A stretch of 64,000 nt of DNA from positions 58,452-122,451 of the forward strand of contig NZ_VJVW01000005.1 of the NCBI RefSeq assembly GCF_009735585.1, in the 5' to 3' direction. This document shows, piece by piece, positions 1 to 8,805 of this stretch (position 1 is its first letter; each line of letters begins with the position of its first letter). The position numbers were made by a program, and so were the translations under genes. The notes beneath the pieces are model-generated. The model did no database searches and was not told where the DNA came from. It worked only from the letters and a program-made list of their open reading frames with translations. The stretch is from Christiangramia aestuarii (GTDB lineage Bacteria > Bacteroidota > Bacteroidia > Flavobacteriales > Flavobacteriaceae).

Positions 1-160
1 TGAAGTTCAGTCAAATAAACATCACGAAATTATCACATCGGGAAATTTCTGTAAAATTGGTTCAGTACAAAAAGACATATAAAACGATTTATAAAAATCA
101 GATTTTCAGAACGTTATACAAAGCATATTTTCCTGTTACAGAATCGTGATAACTCAGGGC

Positions 161-168
161 TAAGTTTG
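161..168 (+). promoter_or_regulatory. Candidate -7 box for the spondin-domain gene
   Basis: TAAGTTTG matches the Bacteroidota -7 consensus TAnnTTTG and lies 33 nt before the ATG at 202. No TTG was found at the expected -33 distance, so this is a half-match only. The rest of bases 1-201 holds no gene that I can see. Confidence 0.35.
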
Positions 169-201
169 TATTAAGATGTTTAACCATTAAAATCATTAGT
201 T

Positions 202-948
202 ATGAGACGATTACAATTTTTAGCTTTAGCAGTAGCCTTTGCTTTTATTAGCTGTTCCACAGATAATGAAGAGATCACCGAAATTTCGACTGCCGACCTT
301 CAAAGTGAAAAAGGACAGGAAAATGACGCTTTCACAACATTTAAAGTAGTTATCGAAAATGTGACCGAAGAAGGAACTTTTACCACTCCTTTTTCTCCGG
401 GAATCTACCTGGTACAAAAGAAAAATTCCGCAGCATTATTTACTGCCGGAGAAACAGATTACGGCGAAGGCCTTGAAGCCATTGCTGAAGACGGAAGCCC
501 GGGTGAGCTTTATGAAAACCTGATGAACGATGCCAAGGTTCGCTCCCATGGGATCTTTAACACCCCCGTAGATGCAGCAGGCCCTGCTCCTATCTTTCCC
601 GGAGGTGCATATGAGTTCTATGTGGAAGCGAAACATAACGATTACCTTAATTTCGCCACCATGTTCATACAGTCTAACGACCTGTTCATTGGGCCAGATG
701 CCCAGGGTATTCCACTATTCGATGATGTTAAGCAACCTATTTCTGGTGATGTGACCATGTACCTTTCCCTGTGGGATGCGGGAACCGAAGTAAATGAAGA
801 ACCCGGAGTCGGACCAAACCAGGCGCCAAGACAATCTGGCCCTGATACCGGTATTGTTGAAGATGGTGTAGTAAGAGTGGTTGATGACGGATATAACTAT
901 CCAGAGATCAGCGATATAATCAAGGTAACTGTTACCCCAATGTATTAA
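202..948 (+). CDS. Spondin-domain lipoprotein
   Basis: This 248-aa protein starts with a lipoprotein signal peptide ending in FISC, so Cys18 is the likely lipidated residue and the protein is probably anchored in the outer membrane or exported to the surface. The segment from about residue 45 to 200 (FKVVIENVT, then PGIYLVQ, then GLEAIAEDGSPGEL) looks like the Spondin_N fold, which in eukaryotic F-spondin is an extracellular beta-sandwich; bacterial members are mostly uncharacterised. The gene stands alone: a hairpin follows it, and the next gene begins 170 bp downstream. A role in adhesion or binding is inference only. The family call rests on remembered sequence pattern, not on a search. 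Confidence 0.75.
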   Translation: MRRLQFLALAVAFAFISCSTDNEEITEISTADLQSEKGQENDAFTTFKVVIENVTEEGTFTTPFSPGIYLVQKKNSAALFTAGETDYGEGLEAIAEDGSPGELYENLMNDAKVRSHGIFNTPVDAAGPAPIFPGGAYEFYVEAKHNDYLNFATMFIQSNDLFIGPDAQGIPLFDDVKQPISGDVTMYLSLWDAGTEVNEEPGVGPNQAPRQSGPDTGIVEDGVVRVVDDGYNYPEISDIIKVTVTPMY

Positions 949-981
949 AAGCTCGCCCCCATATATGCTATGAAAAAGAAG

Positions 982-1011
982 CAATACGTCCTGAACTTTC
1001 AGGGCGTATTG
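982..1011 (+). terminator. Hairpin after the spondin-domain gene
   Basis: A 13-bp stem with one G-T wobble (982-994 with 999-1011) and a 4-nt loop lies 34 nt after the stop codon. It has no clean T-run, only TGATTTATA after it, so it is a weak terminator or a 3' stabilising hairpin. Confidence 0.5.
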
Positions 1012-1072
1012 TGATTTATACATTAATACGGTTCTAGTCGGGATAATATGTAGATAAATTATTTAAGACGAC

Positions 1073-1102
1073 TTGAAATGGCGTTAAAACTTAATTACTT
1101 TG
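1073..1102 (+). promoter_or_regulatory. Candidate promoter of sbcDC
   Basis: TTG at 1073-1075, a 19-nt spacer, then TTACTTTG at 1095-1102, one mismatch from TAnnTTTG. It sits 19 nt before the sbcD start codon and fits the Bacteroidota sigma-A promoter layout. Confidence 0.5.
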
Positions 1103-1121
1103 CAGGGTAAGTTCCAAAAAC

Positions 1122-2342
1122 ATGAAAATACTCCACACTGCCGACTGGCATATTGGTAAAAAACTACATAAACACGAGCTTAGTGAAGATTTTGATCTTT
1201 TCATCAACTGGCTCATTGAATATATAAGATCAGAACATATCGATGTGCTGCTCATATCAGGTGATATTTTCGACCTGGCCAATCCTTCTTCGGAAGCCAG
1301 GAAACAATATTACCAGGCTTTGATCAAGCTTCAAAAGCTAAATTGTAAGATCATAGCCACCGGTGGTAATCATGATTCCCCTTCTATGCTTGACGCTCCC
1401 AGAGAGCTGATGAAGGCCCTGGACATGGAAGTAATTGGTGGTTTACCTGCAGACCTCGAAGAAACCCTGGTTCCGGTTTATGGCAAGAATAAGGAAATTG
1501 AGCTGGTGGTGGCCGCGATCCCTTACCTAAGGGATGCAGATCTTAGATCGGGTGCCGGAGCCAGCAATTATGAAGACAGGCTGGAAGCCATCAGGGAAGG
1601 AATTAAAAATATATTCCATTCGGCTGCGGAAATTTGTCAGGAAAAATATCCTGATATCCCGGTGATCGCCATGGGGCATTTATATACCGCGGGTATTGAA
1701 TCTTCAGAAAGTGAGCGGGATATTCAAATAGGAAACCTGGCCGCTTTCCAGGCTTCGCAATTCGGTGAGTATTTCAAATATGTTGCTCTGGGCCATATCC
1801 ATAAACCACAGCGGGTAAATGCAGGTATACCCGTATTGTACAGCGGCTCCCCTATTCCACTTTCATTTTCCGAAAGAACAGATGAAAAACGGGTGCTGGT
1901 TCTTGATACCGAAAAAGGTTATGAACCTGAAAGTATCAACCTGCCGAACTTCAGGCAATTGATAAGGCTAAGCGGAAATCTGGAGGAACTTCAGTTAAAA
2001 TTAAACAGCCTTGAAAAAAGATCTGAACTCATTTCTCTTATCGAAGTCGACCTGGTAGAAAACCAGTATGATGCACAAAAGATCTATGCGCTGGATAGCA
2101 TGGTGAACGATTTTAAACGGGAAGGTTTCGAGATCGTGAAGCAAAGGGTGCAATTTAAGAACCGGGTAAAAGGTGCGGCAGAACTTTATAAGAATGAGCA
2201 GAAACTGGAAGATCTTAAACCGAAAGATGTGTTTACGGAACTAATTGCCCATCATGAATATTCTGATGAAGATAGGAATGAAATTCTCGCCGTTTTTGAT
2301 GAGATCCTGGAAGAAGTACAATCTGAAAATACCGCTGAATAA
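1122..2342 (+). CDS. sbcD: Exonuclease subunit SbcD
   Basis: This is the nuclease subunit of the SbcCD (Mre11-Rad50 type) complex, which opens DNA hairpins and trims blocked double-strand ends with Mn2+-dependent exo- and endonuclease activity. The calcineurin-like metal-binding motifs are in order: D8-x-H10, GDIFD around D48, GNHD at 82-85, GH at 185-186 and GHIH at 224-227. The length of 406 aa is normal for the family. The C-terminal third is the usual capping and SbcC-binding region. The stop codon TAA is followed directly by the sbcC ATG with no spacer, so the two subunits are probably translated in coupling. Confidence 0.96.
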   Translation: MKILHTADWHIGKKLHKHELSEDFDLFINWLIEYIRSEHIDVLLISGDIFDLANPSSEARKQYYQALIKLQKLNCKIIATGGNHDSPSMLDAPRELMKALDMEVIGGLPADLEETLVPVYGKNKEIELVVAAIPYLRDADLRSGAGASNYEDRLEAIREGIKNIFHSAAEICQEKYPDIPVIAMGHLYTAGIESSESERDIQIGNLAAFQASQFGEYFKYVALGHIHKPQRVNAGIPVLYSGSPIPLSFSERTDEKRVLVLDTEKGYEPESINLPNFRQLIRLSGNLEELQLKLNSLEKRSELISLIEVDLVENQYDAQKIYALDSMVNDFKREGFEIVKQRVQFKNRVKGAAELYKNEQKLEDLKPKDVFTELIAHHEYSDEDRNEILAVFDEILEEVQSENTAE

Positions 2343-5300
2343 ATGAAGATCCTGAAAGTAGAATTCGAGAATATCAATTCCCTGAAAGGTTTTCACCAGA
2401 TAGATTTCAGCCAGGAACCTTTTCTTACTAATTCTCTTTTCGCCATTACCGGCCCAACCGGCAGCGGAAAGAGCAGTATTCTGGATGTCATTTCCCTGGC
2501 CCTTTTCAATCATGTGCCTCGTTTGGGTAAGATCACCAAAAATGAGATCCAGAGCAAAGGGGCGATCCTTACCCGCAACCAGAAAAATTCCATGGCCAGG
2601 GTTACTTATGAATGTAATAATGGTATTTACAGCTCGCAATGGACCATCGAGATCAATAGAAATGGTAACCTGAACGATTATGAGATGGAGATCCATGATC
2701 ATCATTCAGGAAAGTTGCTGGACCTTAAAAAGTCCATGGTTCCGAACAAAAACGAGGAATTGATAGGACTCAATTATGATCAGTTCATCAAAGCGGTTTT
2801 ACTGGCCCAGGGTGAATTCGCTCAGTTTCTGAAAGCGAAAAAAGAGGAGCGCGGTGAATTACTTGAAAAAATAACAGGTACCGGCATATATCGCCAGCTC
2901 GGTATCAAGGCTTTTGAAAAGAATAAAGAAGCAAATCGCGAGATACAGGAGCAACAAAATGAGATAAGGGTCATCCAAAACGACCTGCTGGAAGATGAAA
3001 TTATCGATCAACATGAAGCTGATCTTAAACTGAAGGCAAGTCAGTGTGAAACTCATCAGAAAGAGATCGAAAAGTTCAAAAAAGCGATCCAGCTAAAGGA
3101 TGATATTGAGACCCAGGAAAAGGAGATCCTTAAACAGAAACAGATTGAAACAACGGCTACCGAAGAATTAAAGAAATTCGACGCTGAACACGGATTCCCA
3201 TTAAAACAGCATGAAAAGGTACAGGCAGAAGCAGACCAGTTAAGAGCGTGGAACCAGTTAAGAAATAATCTGAAGGATGCACGCGAAACAAAAGAAAAGA
3301 TCTCAACGGCTAAAAAAGCAAATCTGGAGCAACAGTCGAAGTTATTAAAACAAAGCTCAGACCTGGTTGGTGAATCGGTAACCGCTGAGAGCATTTCTGA
3401 AAAACTAAATTCCTTCAGGGAAAAAGTTCTCGGGCTGCAGGAGACAAGAAAAAACAAGCTTAATTCCTATACCGCGAAAAAAGACCAGCTTTTATCTGAA
3501 CTTCGTGATACCGGGATCAATTTTAATGAGCAGGACCTGCAAGGTTCCTTAGCTATGCTCACTTCAGAATTAGAGAATTCTGAAAAGAAAAAAACGGCAA
3601 TCAGCCAGGATTTAAAAATTGAATCAGCTGCAGACCTAAATGAACTTCAGCAAAAAACAAGGTCAGGGATCAAAACTGCCCGCGAAGCTGCAAATGCATT
3701 TCTGAATATTGAAAATCTGAATTCAGAATTGCAGAATACCAGGAAAGAGCTGGAAAAAGATGAAAAGATTTTTGAGCAACTTCCGGAAAAAATAAAAGAT
3801 AAAAAAACTGTTTCAGAATCACTTAGACTCCAACTTCAGAATGCTGAACAGAAGAAAGAGCTCGAGTTGATGAAGGCCAGCCTGGAAGATCTTAGAAAGA
3901 AACTGAAAGATGGAGAAGCCTGCCCACTCTGCGGTTCAGAGCATCATCCCTATGCGCATGAGCTGGATCTTCAAGACAATGACCTGGAAAAGGAAATTTC
4001 TGAATTGAAAGCAAGGTCACAGTCAGCAGACAAAGAGCTTCATCAGCTAGAAGCGGAATTCTCCAGCCTGCAAAAGCGACGGAATGACTTACAGGAAAAA
4101 CTGCAAAAACTTCAGCAGGAACAGGAAAAAAGCAGGGCTGCATTTTCGAACAATTATAAACAGTTTGAAAACATTGACTCCCGAAAAGAAATAGAGCTAG
4201 TCGCAGAACAACTGGAAGCAAGATTAGAAGCAATTTCTGAACTCGAAAACCAGGTAAAAAAATCCAGGGCGATCAAAAATAGTATTCCGTTAGCGAAAGA
4301 ATTGAAGGATATCGTGAGCCACGGAAAAGCATTAAAAAAAGAACTCGATGCTATCTACACCGGGAACAACATTCAAAACGATGTACAGCAGATCTCCAAT
4401 ACGTGGATAAAACTGCGAGAGAATTTTTCACATTACCAGGAAAGAGCCGGGGAAAATGAAAAGCAGATTTCAGATCTCGCTAACCAGATCTCAAAAACAG
4501 AACAGCATTTAGAGCAATTCGTGGCTAATACCGATTTTGAAAATATAGAAGGAGCATGGAAAGCCTTGATGCCGGAAGCTGAGGCCTCGAAACTTCGCCA
4601 CGAAAAGCAACAGATCTCTAAACTCATCGATGATTCCAGAGCATCAATAAAACTGCTTTACGAGCAATTGGAAAGGCTAAAAAAACTGGGTTCCGAGACC
4701 GAAAAAGAAAAGCTGCTGAAGCAACTGGAAGAAAGGAATACACTTTTCACCAGCCTGAGCAATGAATGCAAAGAACTGGAGCGTAAGCTTAAAAATCAGC
4801 AGGAACGCCTTAAAAGGATGAAAGACCTGCAGGAACAGATCGCAGAAAAGGAAAAACAAACCAAACGATGGAGGCTGCTTAATGAACTCATTGGAGATTC
4901 CAAGGGGAAACAATTCAATGATTTCGCGCAGGACCTTACCCTTTCGCAATTATTAAAACTGGCGAACCTGCGTTTACAGGATCTTAACGACCGTTACCTC
5001 ATCGACAAACCCGTACCGGAGGAAGACGACGGCCTGGTTGCCATCGATGAACATATGGGCGGGCAGCGCAGATCGGTAAAAACATTGTCTGGCGGGGAGA
5101 CCTTTATTCTAAGTCTCAGTATGGCTTTGGCTTTATCTGATCTAGCCTCTAAGAATGTTGAGATCAACAGCCTGTTCATTGATGAAGGCTTCGGAACCCT
5201 GGATCCGGAAACCCTTGATCAAACCCTGGACACCCTGGAAAAACTACAGGCAGAAAGCTCTAAAACCATTGGGATCATAAGTCATGTGGATTCTCTAAAA

Positions 5301-5369
5301 GAGCGTATATCCACTCAAATAAAACTTACCCGGAACGGGCAGGGATATAGTAGTTTGAAAATTACCTGA
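2343..5369 (+). CDS. sbcC: Exonuclease ATPase subunit SbcC
   Basis: This 1008-aa Rad50-type SMC ATPase powers and holds together the SbcCD nuclease. The Walker A motif GPTGSGKS is at residues 37-44. Two long, Glu/Lys/Gln-rich coiled coils follow, folded back at a zinc hook CPLC (Cys527, Cys530). The ABC signature LSGGE lies at 915-919 and the Walker B IDE with D947-E948, followed by a D-loop. All parts for ATP binding, dimerisation through the hook and partnership with SbcD are present. It is the second gene of the sbcDC pair and is the last gene of that transcript, since 115 bp and a new promoter region separate it from the next gene. Confidence 0.97.
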   Translation: MKILKVEFENINSLKGFHQIDFSQEPFLTNSLFAITGPTGSGKSSILDVISLALFNHVPRLGKITKNEIQSKGAILTRNQKNSMARVTYECNNGIYSSQWTIEINRNGNLNDYEMEIHDHHSGKLLDLKKSMVPNKNEELIGLNYDQFIKAVLLAQGEFAQFLKAKKEERGELLEKITGTGIYRQLGIKAFEKNKEANREIQEQQNEIRVIQNDLLEDEIIDQHEADLKLKASQCETHQKEIEKFKKAIQLKDDIETQEKEILKQKQIETTATEELKKFDAEHGFPLKQHEKVQAEADQLRAWNQLRNNLKDARETKEKISTAKKANLEQQSKLLKQSSDLVGESVTAESISEKLNSFREKVLGLQETRKNKLNSYTAKKDQLLSELRDTGINFNEQDLQGSLAMLTSELENSEKKKTAISQDLKIESAADLNELQQKTRSGIKTAREAANAFLNIENLNSELQNTRKELEKDEKIFEQLPEKIKDKKTVSESLRLQLQNAEQKKELELMKASLEDLRKKLKDGEACPLCGSEHHPYAHELDLQDNDLEKEISELKARSQSADKELHQLEAEFSSLQKRRNDLQEKLQKLQQEQEKSRAAFSNNYKQFENIDSRKEIELVAEQLEARLEAISELENQVKKSRAIKNSIPLAKELKDIVSHGKALKKELDAIYTGNNIQNDVQQISNTWIKLRENFSHYQERAGENEKQISDLANQISKTEQHLEQFVANTDFENIEGAWKALMPEAEASKLRHEKQQISKLIDDSRASIKLLYEQLERLKKLGSETEKEKLLKQLEERNTLFTSLSNECKELERKLKNQQERLKRMKDLQEQIAEKEKQTKRWRLLNELIGDSKGKQFNDFAQDLTLSQLLKLANLRLQDLNDRYLIDKPVPEEDDGLVAIDEHMGGQRRSVKTLSGGETFILSLSMALALSDLASKNVEINSLFIDEGFGTLDPETLDQTLDTLEKLQAESSKTIGIISHVDSLKERISTQIKLTRNGQGYSSLKIT

Positions 5370-5511
5370 ATTTCGTACAGAGGAATTGGATAGATTTAAG
5401 AACAATCCGTTTCTTCCTGCCATTAAAGCTTAGCTGGATTAAGGCTAAATATGATATCGATCATTCTTAATGACCGATTAATATTTGAAATTTGAGGGAA
5501 ATAGGATACAG

Positions 5512-6597
5512 ATGTGTCGGTTTATCCCCGCAATATTGCTTTGCCTTCTGATCTTTTCCTGCGATAAACCCAGGGATAAGATCAAACCTACTTTTGGCCC
5601 CATCTCTGAGTTTGTTTATGCCTCGGTAAATATACAGCCAGACAGCCTTTACGAGGTTTTTTCGGCAGTAAATGGTATCCTGGAAAAGGAATTTGTGGTA
5701 GAAGGAGATACAGTAGAACCTGGACAACCCCTCCTCCAGATCATAAACAGCAATCCCCGGCTGAATACCAAAAATGCCCTGCTTGCTTATGATCTGGCTA
5801 AAAAGAACCTTAGCGGTAACAGTACCATTCTAAGCGGAATTAAGGAAGAGATCGAGACCGCCAGGTTAAAACTAAATAATGATTCCATTTACTTTAAGAG
5901 GCAGGAAAAGCTCTGGCAGCAGGAAATTGGTTCTAAGGTCACTTATGAACAAAAAAAGCTAGAATACGAATTATCGAAAAATCAGCTTGAGTTACTTCAG
6001 AACAAATACAGTAGAACCAGGAACGAACTGGAGACCCAACTGCAACAGGCCTATAACAATTATAAGAATTCCCTGATAATCACCGAGGATTATACTATAA
6101 CCTCAAAGATCAACGGGATGGTCTATGCTTTATATAAGAAAAAGGGTGAGAGCGTGACCACCATAGAGCCCATTGCCAGCCTGGGTAGTGCTTCGGTTTT
6201 TGTGATAGAGATGCTGGTAGACGAAGTAGATATCGTAAAACTGCAAAAAGGCCAGCAGTGTTTTGTTGTATTAGACGCTTACGAAAATGAGGTTTTTAAA
6301 GCGGTTATTCATAAAATATATCCGAAAAAAGACCAAATGAACCAAACCTTTAAGGTAGAGGCTAGATTTACAGATATACCTCCCACCCTCTACCCTGGCC
6401 TATCGGGCGAAGCTAATATTCTTATAGGCCAGAAAGAGAACACCCTGAGCATTCCCCGCGACTATCTCATTGAAGACTCAAAGGTAAGCACCGACGATGG
6501 GATGATTAAAGTACAGGTTGGGATGGAAAACCTGGAAATGGTGGAAATCCTTTCGGGCATTACTAAAGACACCTGGATCTATAGACCTTCTCCATGA
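5512..6597 (+). CDS. HlyD/MacA-like lipoprotein adaptor of an ABC exporter
   Basis: This is a periplasmic adaptor (membrane fusion protein). I start it at ATG 5512 rather than a TTG at 5485, because that places a lipoprotein signal peptide (LLIFSC, Cys17) at the N-terminus. The body has a biotinyl-lipoyl half (VNGILEKEFVVEGDTVEPGQ), a roughly 90-residue coiled-coil hairpin, the second lipoyl half (TSKINGMVYALYKKKGESV) and a beta-barrel region, the usual order in HlyD/MacA. Its stop overlaps the next start (ATGA), and the permease and ATPase follow, so it belongs to a MacAB-like exporter. No outer-membrane channel gene is in this operon. The substrate is unknown. Confidence 0.85.
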   Translation: MCRFIPAILLCLLIFSCDKPRDKIKPTFGPISEFVYASVNIQPDSLYEVFSAVNGILEKEFVVEGDTVEPGQPLLQIINSNPRLNTKNALLAYDLAKKNLSGNSTILSGIKEEIETARLKLNNDSIYFKRQEKLWQQEIGSKVTYEQKKLEYELSKNQLELLQNKYSRTRNELETQLQQAYNNYKNSLIITEDYTITSKINGMVYALYKKKGESVTTIEPIASLGSASVFVIEMLVDEVDIVKLQKGQQCFVVLDAYENEVFKAVIHKIYPKKDQMNQTFKVEARFTDIPPTLYPGLSGEANILIGQKENTLSIPRDYLIEDSKVSTDDGMIKVQVGMENLEMVEILSGITKDTWIYRPSP

Positions 6598-7856
6598 CCA
6601 ACTGGAATTTAATACTGAGTATTGCCAGGACACATTTGCTGAGCAAGTTCCGACAAACGGCTATCGCAGCCCTGGGAGTCACTTTTGGTATCGGCTCCTA
6701 TATTAGCCTGGTTGGTTTTATGACGGGTTTAAACCAGATGCTGGACAGCCTTATTCTGAATCAAACCCCTCACGTGCATATCTATAATGAGATTCAGGCC
6801 TCGGAAGATCAGCCGGCAGATCTTTTTTCAGAATTTGAGAATAGCCTTAAAATGATCCATTCCATCAAACCAAGGCAGACACAGAAAAAGATCCACAATG
6901 CCCTGCCAATAATTGATCTCATAGAGAAAGAAGAACCGGTGCTTGCTGCCATCCCCCAGGTTAAAACTCAAATCTTTTATATTTCAGGTTCCATAGAACT
7001 TGGCGGCAATTTAACCGGGATCGATGCCATGCAGGAAGTACGTTATTTCAATTTTGGGGATTATCTTATAGAGGGTGAACCCCAGTCCCTGGAAAATGTT
7101 GATAATGCTATTTTCCTGGGAGCCGGAGTAGCCAAAAAGCTAGCTATATCCATTGGCGACAGGCTGCAGATAAGCACAGTTAAAGGGGGAAGTTTCCCGC
7201 TAAAGGTCGCTGGGATCTTCCAAAGCGGCATTGCTGACCTGGACAATATACAGAGTTTCGCTTCCATTAAGACGGTACAGCGAATTCTGGGAGAACCTGA
7301 AAATTATATAACCGATATCAACGTAAAGCTTAAAGACATAGATTATGCTCCGATACTTGCCAACAAGATCCAAGAACAGTTCAGGCTGGAGGCCGTAGAT
7401 ATAAATACGGCCAATGCCCAGTTCGAAACCGGCTCTACCATAAGAAACCTCATAACTTATGCTGTTTCTATTACCCTACTCATCGTAGCCGGCTTTGGCA
7501 TCTATAATATCCTGAATATGCTTATATATGAAAAAATGAACGATATCGCGATCCTTAAAGCTACCGGGTTTTCGGGTAAGGACGTCCAAATGATCTTTAT
7601 GAGTCAGGCGATGCTTATCGGTTTCATTGGTGGCTTACTGGGATTGCTGATAGGTTATATCCTTTCCAGAGTAATAGATAACATCCCTTTTCAAACAGAA
7701 GCCCTGCCCACCATCAAGACCTATCCAATTAATTACGATCCCTGGTTCTACCTGATAGGAATAGGTTTCGCGCTAATATCGACATTCCTGGCGGGTTATT
7801 TACCCTCGCATAGAGCAAAAAAAATAGATCCCGTAGATATCATCAGGAGACAATAA
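6594..7856 (+). CDS. FtsX-type ABC transporter permease (MacB/LolC-like)
   Basis: This 420-aa inner-membrane protein has the four-helix MacB/LolC topology: one helix near residues 20-45, a large periplasmic domain (about 50-280), then three helices near 285-305, 332-356 and 382-402. The cytoplasmic stretch EKMNDIAILKATGFSGKDV is the coupling-helix motif typical of FtsX permeases. It ends in KKIDPVDIIRRQ, a common C-terminal signature of LolC/MacB permeases. It overlaps the adaptor gene by 4 nt and the ATPase follows after 8 nt. Two copies would form the mechanotransmission unit with the ATPase dimer. Lipoprotein release, drug efflux and siderophore export are all possible. Confidence 0.87.
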   Translation: MTNWNLILSIARTHLLSKFRQTAIAALGVTFGIGSYISLVGFMTGLNQMLDSLILNQTPHVHIYNEIQASEDQPADLFSEFENSLKMIHSIKPRQTQKKIHNALPIIDLIEKEEPVLAAIPQVKTQIFYISGSIELGGNLTGIDAMQEVRYFNFGDYLIEGEPQSLENVDNAIFLGAGVAKKLAISIGDRLQISTVKGGSFPLKVAGIFQSGIADLDNIQSFASIKTVQRILGEPENYITDINVKLKDIDYAPILANKIQEQFRLEAVDINTANAQFETGSTIRNLITYAVSITLLIVAGFGIYNILNMLIYEKMNDIAILKATGFSGKDVQMIFMSQAMLIGFIGGLLGLLIGYILSRVIDNIPFQTEALPTIKTYPINYDPWFYLIGIGFALISTFLAGYLPSHRAKKIDPVDIIRRQ

Positions 7857-7864
7857 AACTAGAT

Positions 7865-8539
7865 ATGAAGAGGCTGCTGGAAACTAGAAATATAAACAAG
7901 TATTTTAAAAAGCCTGTGCTTTTCCATGTACTTAGGGATATCAATTTTAAAGTGGAGCCCGGTGAATTTGTGTCCATCATGGGAAAGTCCGGCTGCGGAA
8001 AATCTACACTTTTATACATTCTTTCTACCATGGATACAGATTATGAGGGTGAGCTCTGGCTTAATGACCAGCTTATTACAGGGCAGGCTTCAAATGAATT
8101 GTCTCGAATCCGTAATGAACATATAGGCTTTGTATTCCAGTTCCATTACTTGCTTCCGGAATTTACAGTACTGGAAAACGTAATGCTGCCCGCCAGGAAG
8201 CTGGCACGAAAAGATCTTCCCGAAATTGAACATGACGCGATCGAAAAACTCAGGATACTGGGTATAGAAGGACTAGCAATGAAAAAAGCTTCCCGAATTT
8301 CTGGAGGAGAAAAACAAAGAGTAGCTATTGCCAGGTCGCTTATCAATGAACCAATGATCATCATGGGAGATGAACCTACGGGTAACCTGGATACCTATAA
8401 TTCAGAAATTGTTTTTAATATATTCAGGGAGTTAAGCAATGATCAGGGCTTATCCCTGCTTGTAGTCACGCACGACGAGGATTTTGCCGCAAAAACCGAC
8501 CGGATCATTAGAATGGAAGATGGAAAGATCTTGGATTAA
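7865..8539 (+). CDS. ABC transporter ATP-binding protein (MacB/LolD family)
   Basis: At 224 aa this is a stand-alone nucleotide-binding subunit of the MacB/LolD clade. Walker A (GKSGCGKST) is at residues 40-48, the Q-loop follows in FVFQFHYLLPEFTVLENVMLP (a LolD/MacB-like pattern), the signature SGGEKQ starts at 146, Walker B ends in D169-E170, and the H-loop is VVTHDEDFA. It closes the adaptor-permease-ATPase operon. Because ATPase and permease are separate chains here, it resembles LolCDE or the split MacB exporters common in Bacteroidota. A shared terminator lies just downstream. Confidence 0.9.
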   Translation: MKRLLETRNINKYFKKPVLFHVLRDINFKVEPGEFVSIMGKSGCGKSTLLYILSTMDTDYEGELWLNDQLITGQASNELSRIRNEHIGFVFQFHYLLPEFTVLENVMLPARKLARKDLPEIEHDAIEKLRILGIEGLAMKKASRISGGEKQRVAIARSLINEPMIIMGDEPTGNLDTYNSEIVFNIFRELSNDQGLSLLVVTHDEDFAAKTDRIIRMEDGKILD

Positions 8540-8564
8540 ACAAAAGGGCTTTGCTCCTTAAAAG

Positions 8565-8595
8565 AAAAAAAGTGATGCAAAAGCACCACTTTTTT
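8565..8595. terminator. Bidirectional terminator between ABC operon and tRNA-Pro(GGG)
   Basis: A stem with A-rich left arm (8565-8577) and T-rich right arm (8583-8595), one mismatch and a short loop. Read on the plus strand it ends the ABC operon with a T-run; read on the minus strand it ends the tRNA transcript, 6 nt beyond the tRNA 3' end. Confidence 0.75.
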
Positions 8596-8600
8596 GATTG

Positions 8601-8674
8601 TCGGGATGACTGGATTCGAACCAGCGACCCCACGCACCCCATGCGTATACGCTACCAGACTGCGCCACATCCCG
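8601..8674 (-). tRNA. tRNA-Pro (anticodon GGG)
   Basis: On the minus strand a 74-nt cloverleaf folds: acceptor stem CGGGATG with CATCCCG and discriminator A, a D arm, an anticodon stem TACGC/GCGTG with loop ATGGGGT giving anticodon GGG (proline, CCC/CCU codons), and a T arm GCTGG-TTCGAAT-CCAGT in which the outermost pair is a G-T. CCA is not encoded; the next bases are CAA. It is the second proline tRNA of the window besides TGG at 25.8 kb. Confidence 0.93.
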
Positions 8675-8722
8675 AATAAAATACGCCCAGTTATAGTTTA
8701 TAGAAGTTTAAGCTTCTTTGGA

Positions 8723-8769
8723 GCAGCCCGCCCTGGGCGTGGACGAAGGGCTATCCCCAAGTTGGCTGC
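8723..8769 (-). other. GC-rich structured segment in the tRNA-Pro(GGG) leader
   Basis: A 47-nt GC-rich block in otherwise AT-rich spacer. GCAGCC at one end pairs with GGCTGC at the other; inside, AGCCC pairs with GGGCT around a GCCC-A-GGGC hairpin. It lies between a candidate minus-strand promoter and the tRNA, so much of it would be transcribed ahead of the tRNA. It may be a processed leader, a terminator for the hydrolase transcript, or a repeat relic. No function is established. Confidence 0.4.
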
Positions 8770-8798
8770 AAATTAAACCGCTTTATTTTAATTTTCAA
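8769..8798 (-). promoter_or_regulatory. Candidate promoter of tRNA-Pro(GGG)
   Basis: On the minus strand: TTG (8796-8798), 19-nt spacer, TTAATTTG (8769-8776), one mismatch from TAnnTTTG. Transcription would start near 8762, about 88 nt ahead of the tRNA, inside the GC-rich structured block. Confidence 0.5.
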
Positions 8799-8805
8799 AA
8801 TAAAC

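Noticed and set aside
8594..8776. 60-aa plus-strand frame beginning near GMTGFEPATPRTP
   Set aside because: It is the antisense of tRNA-Pro(GGG); the same peptide is a well-known false ORF over tRNA genes.
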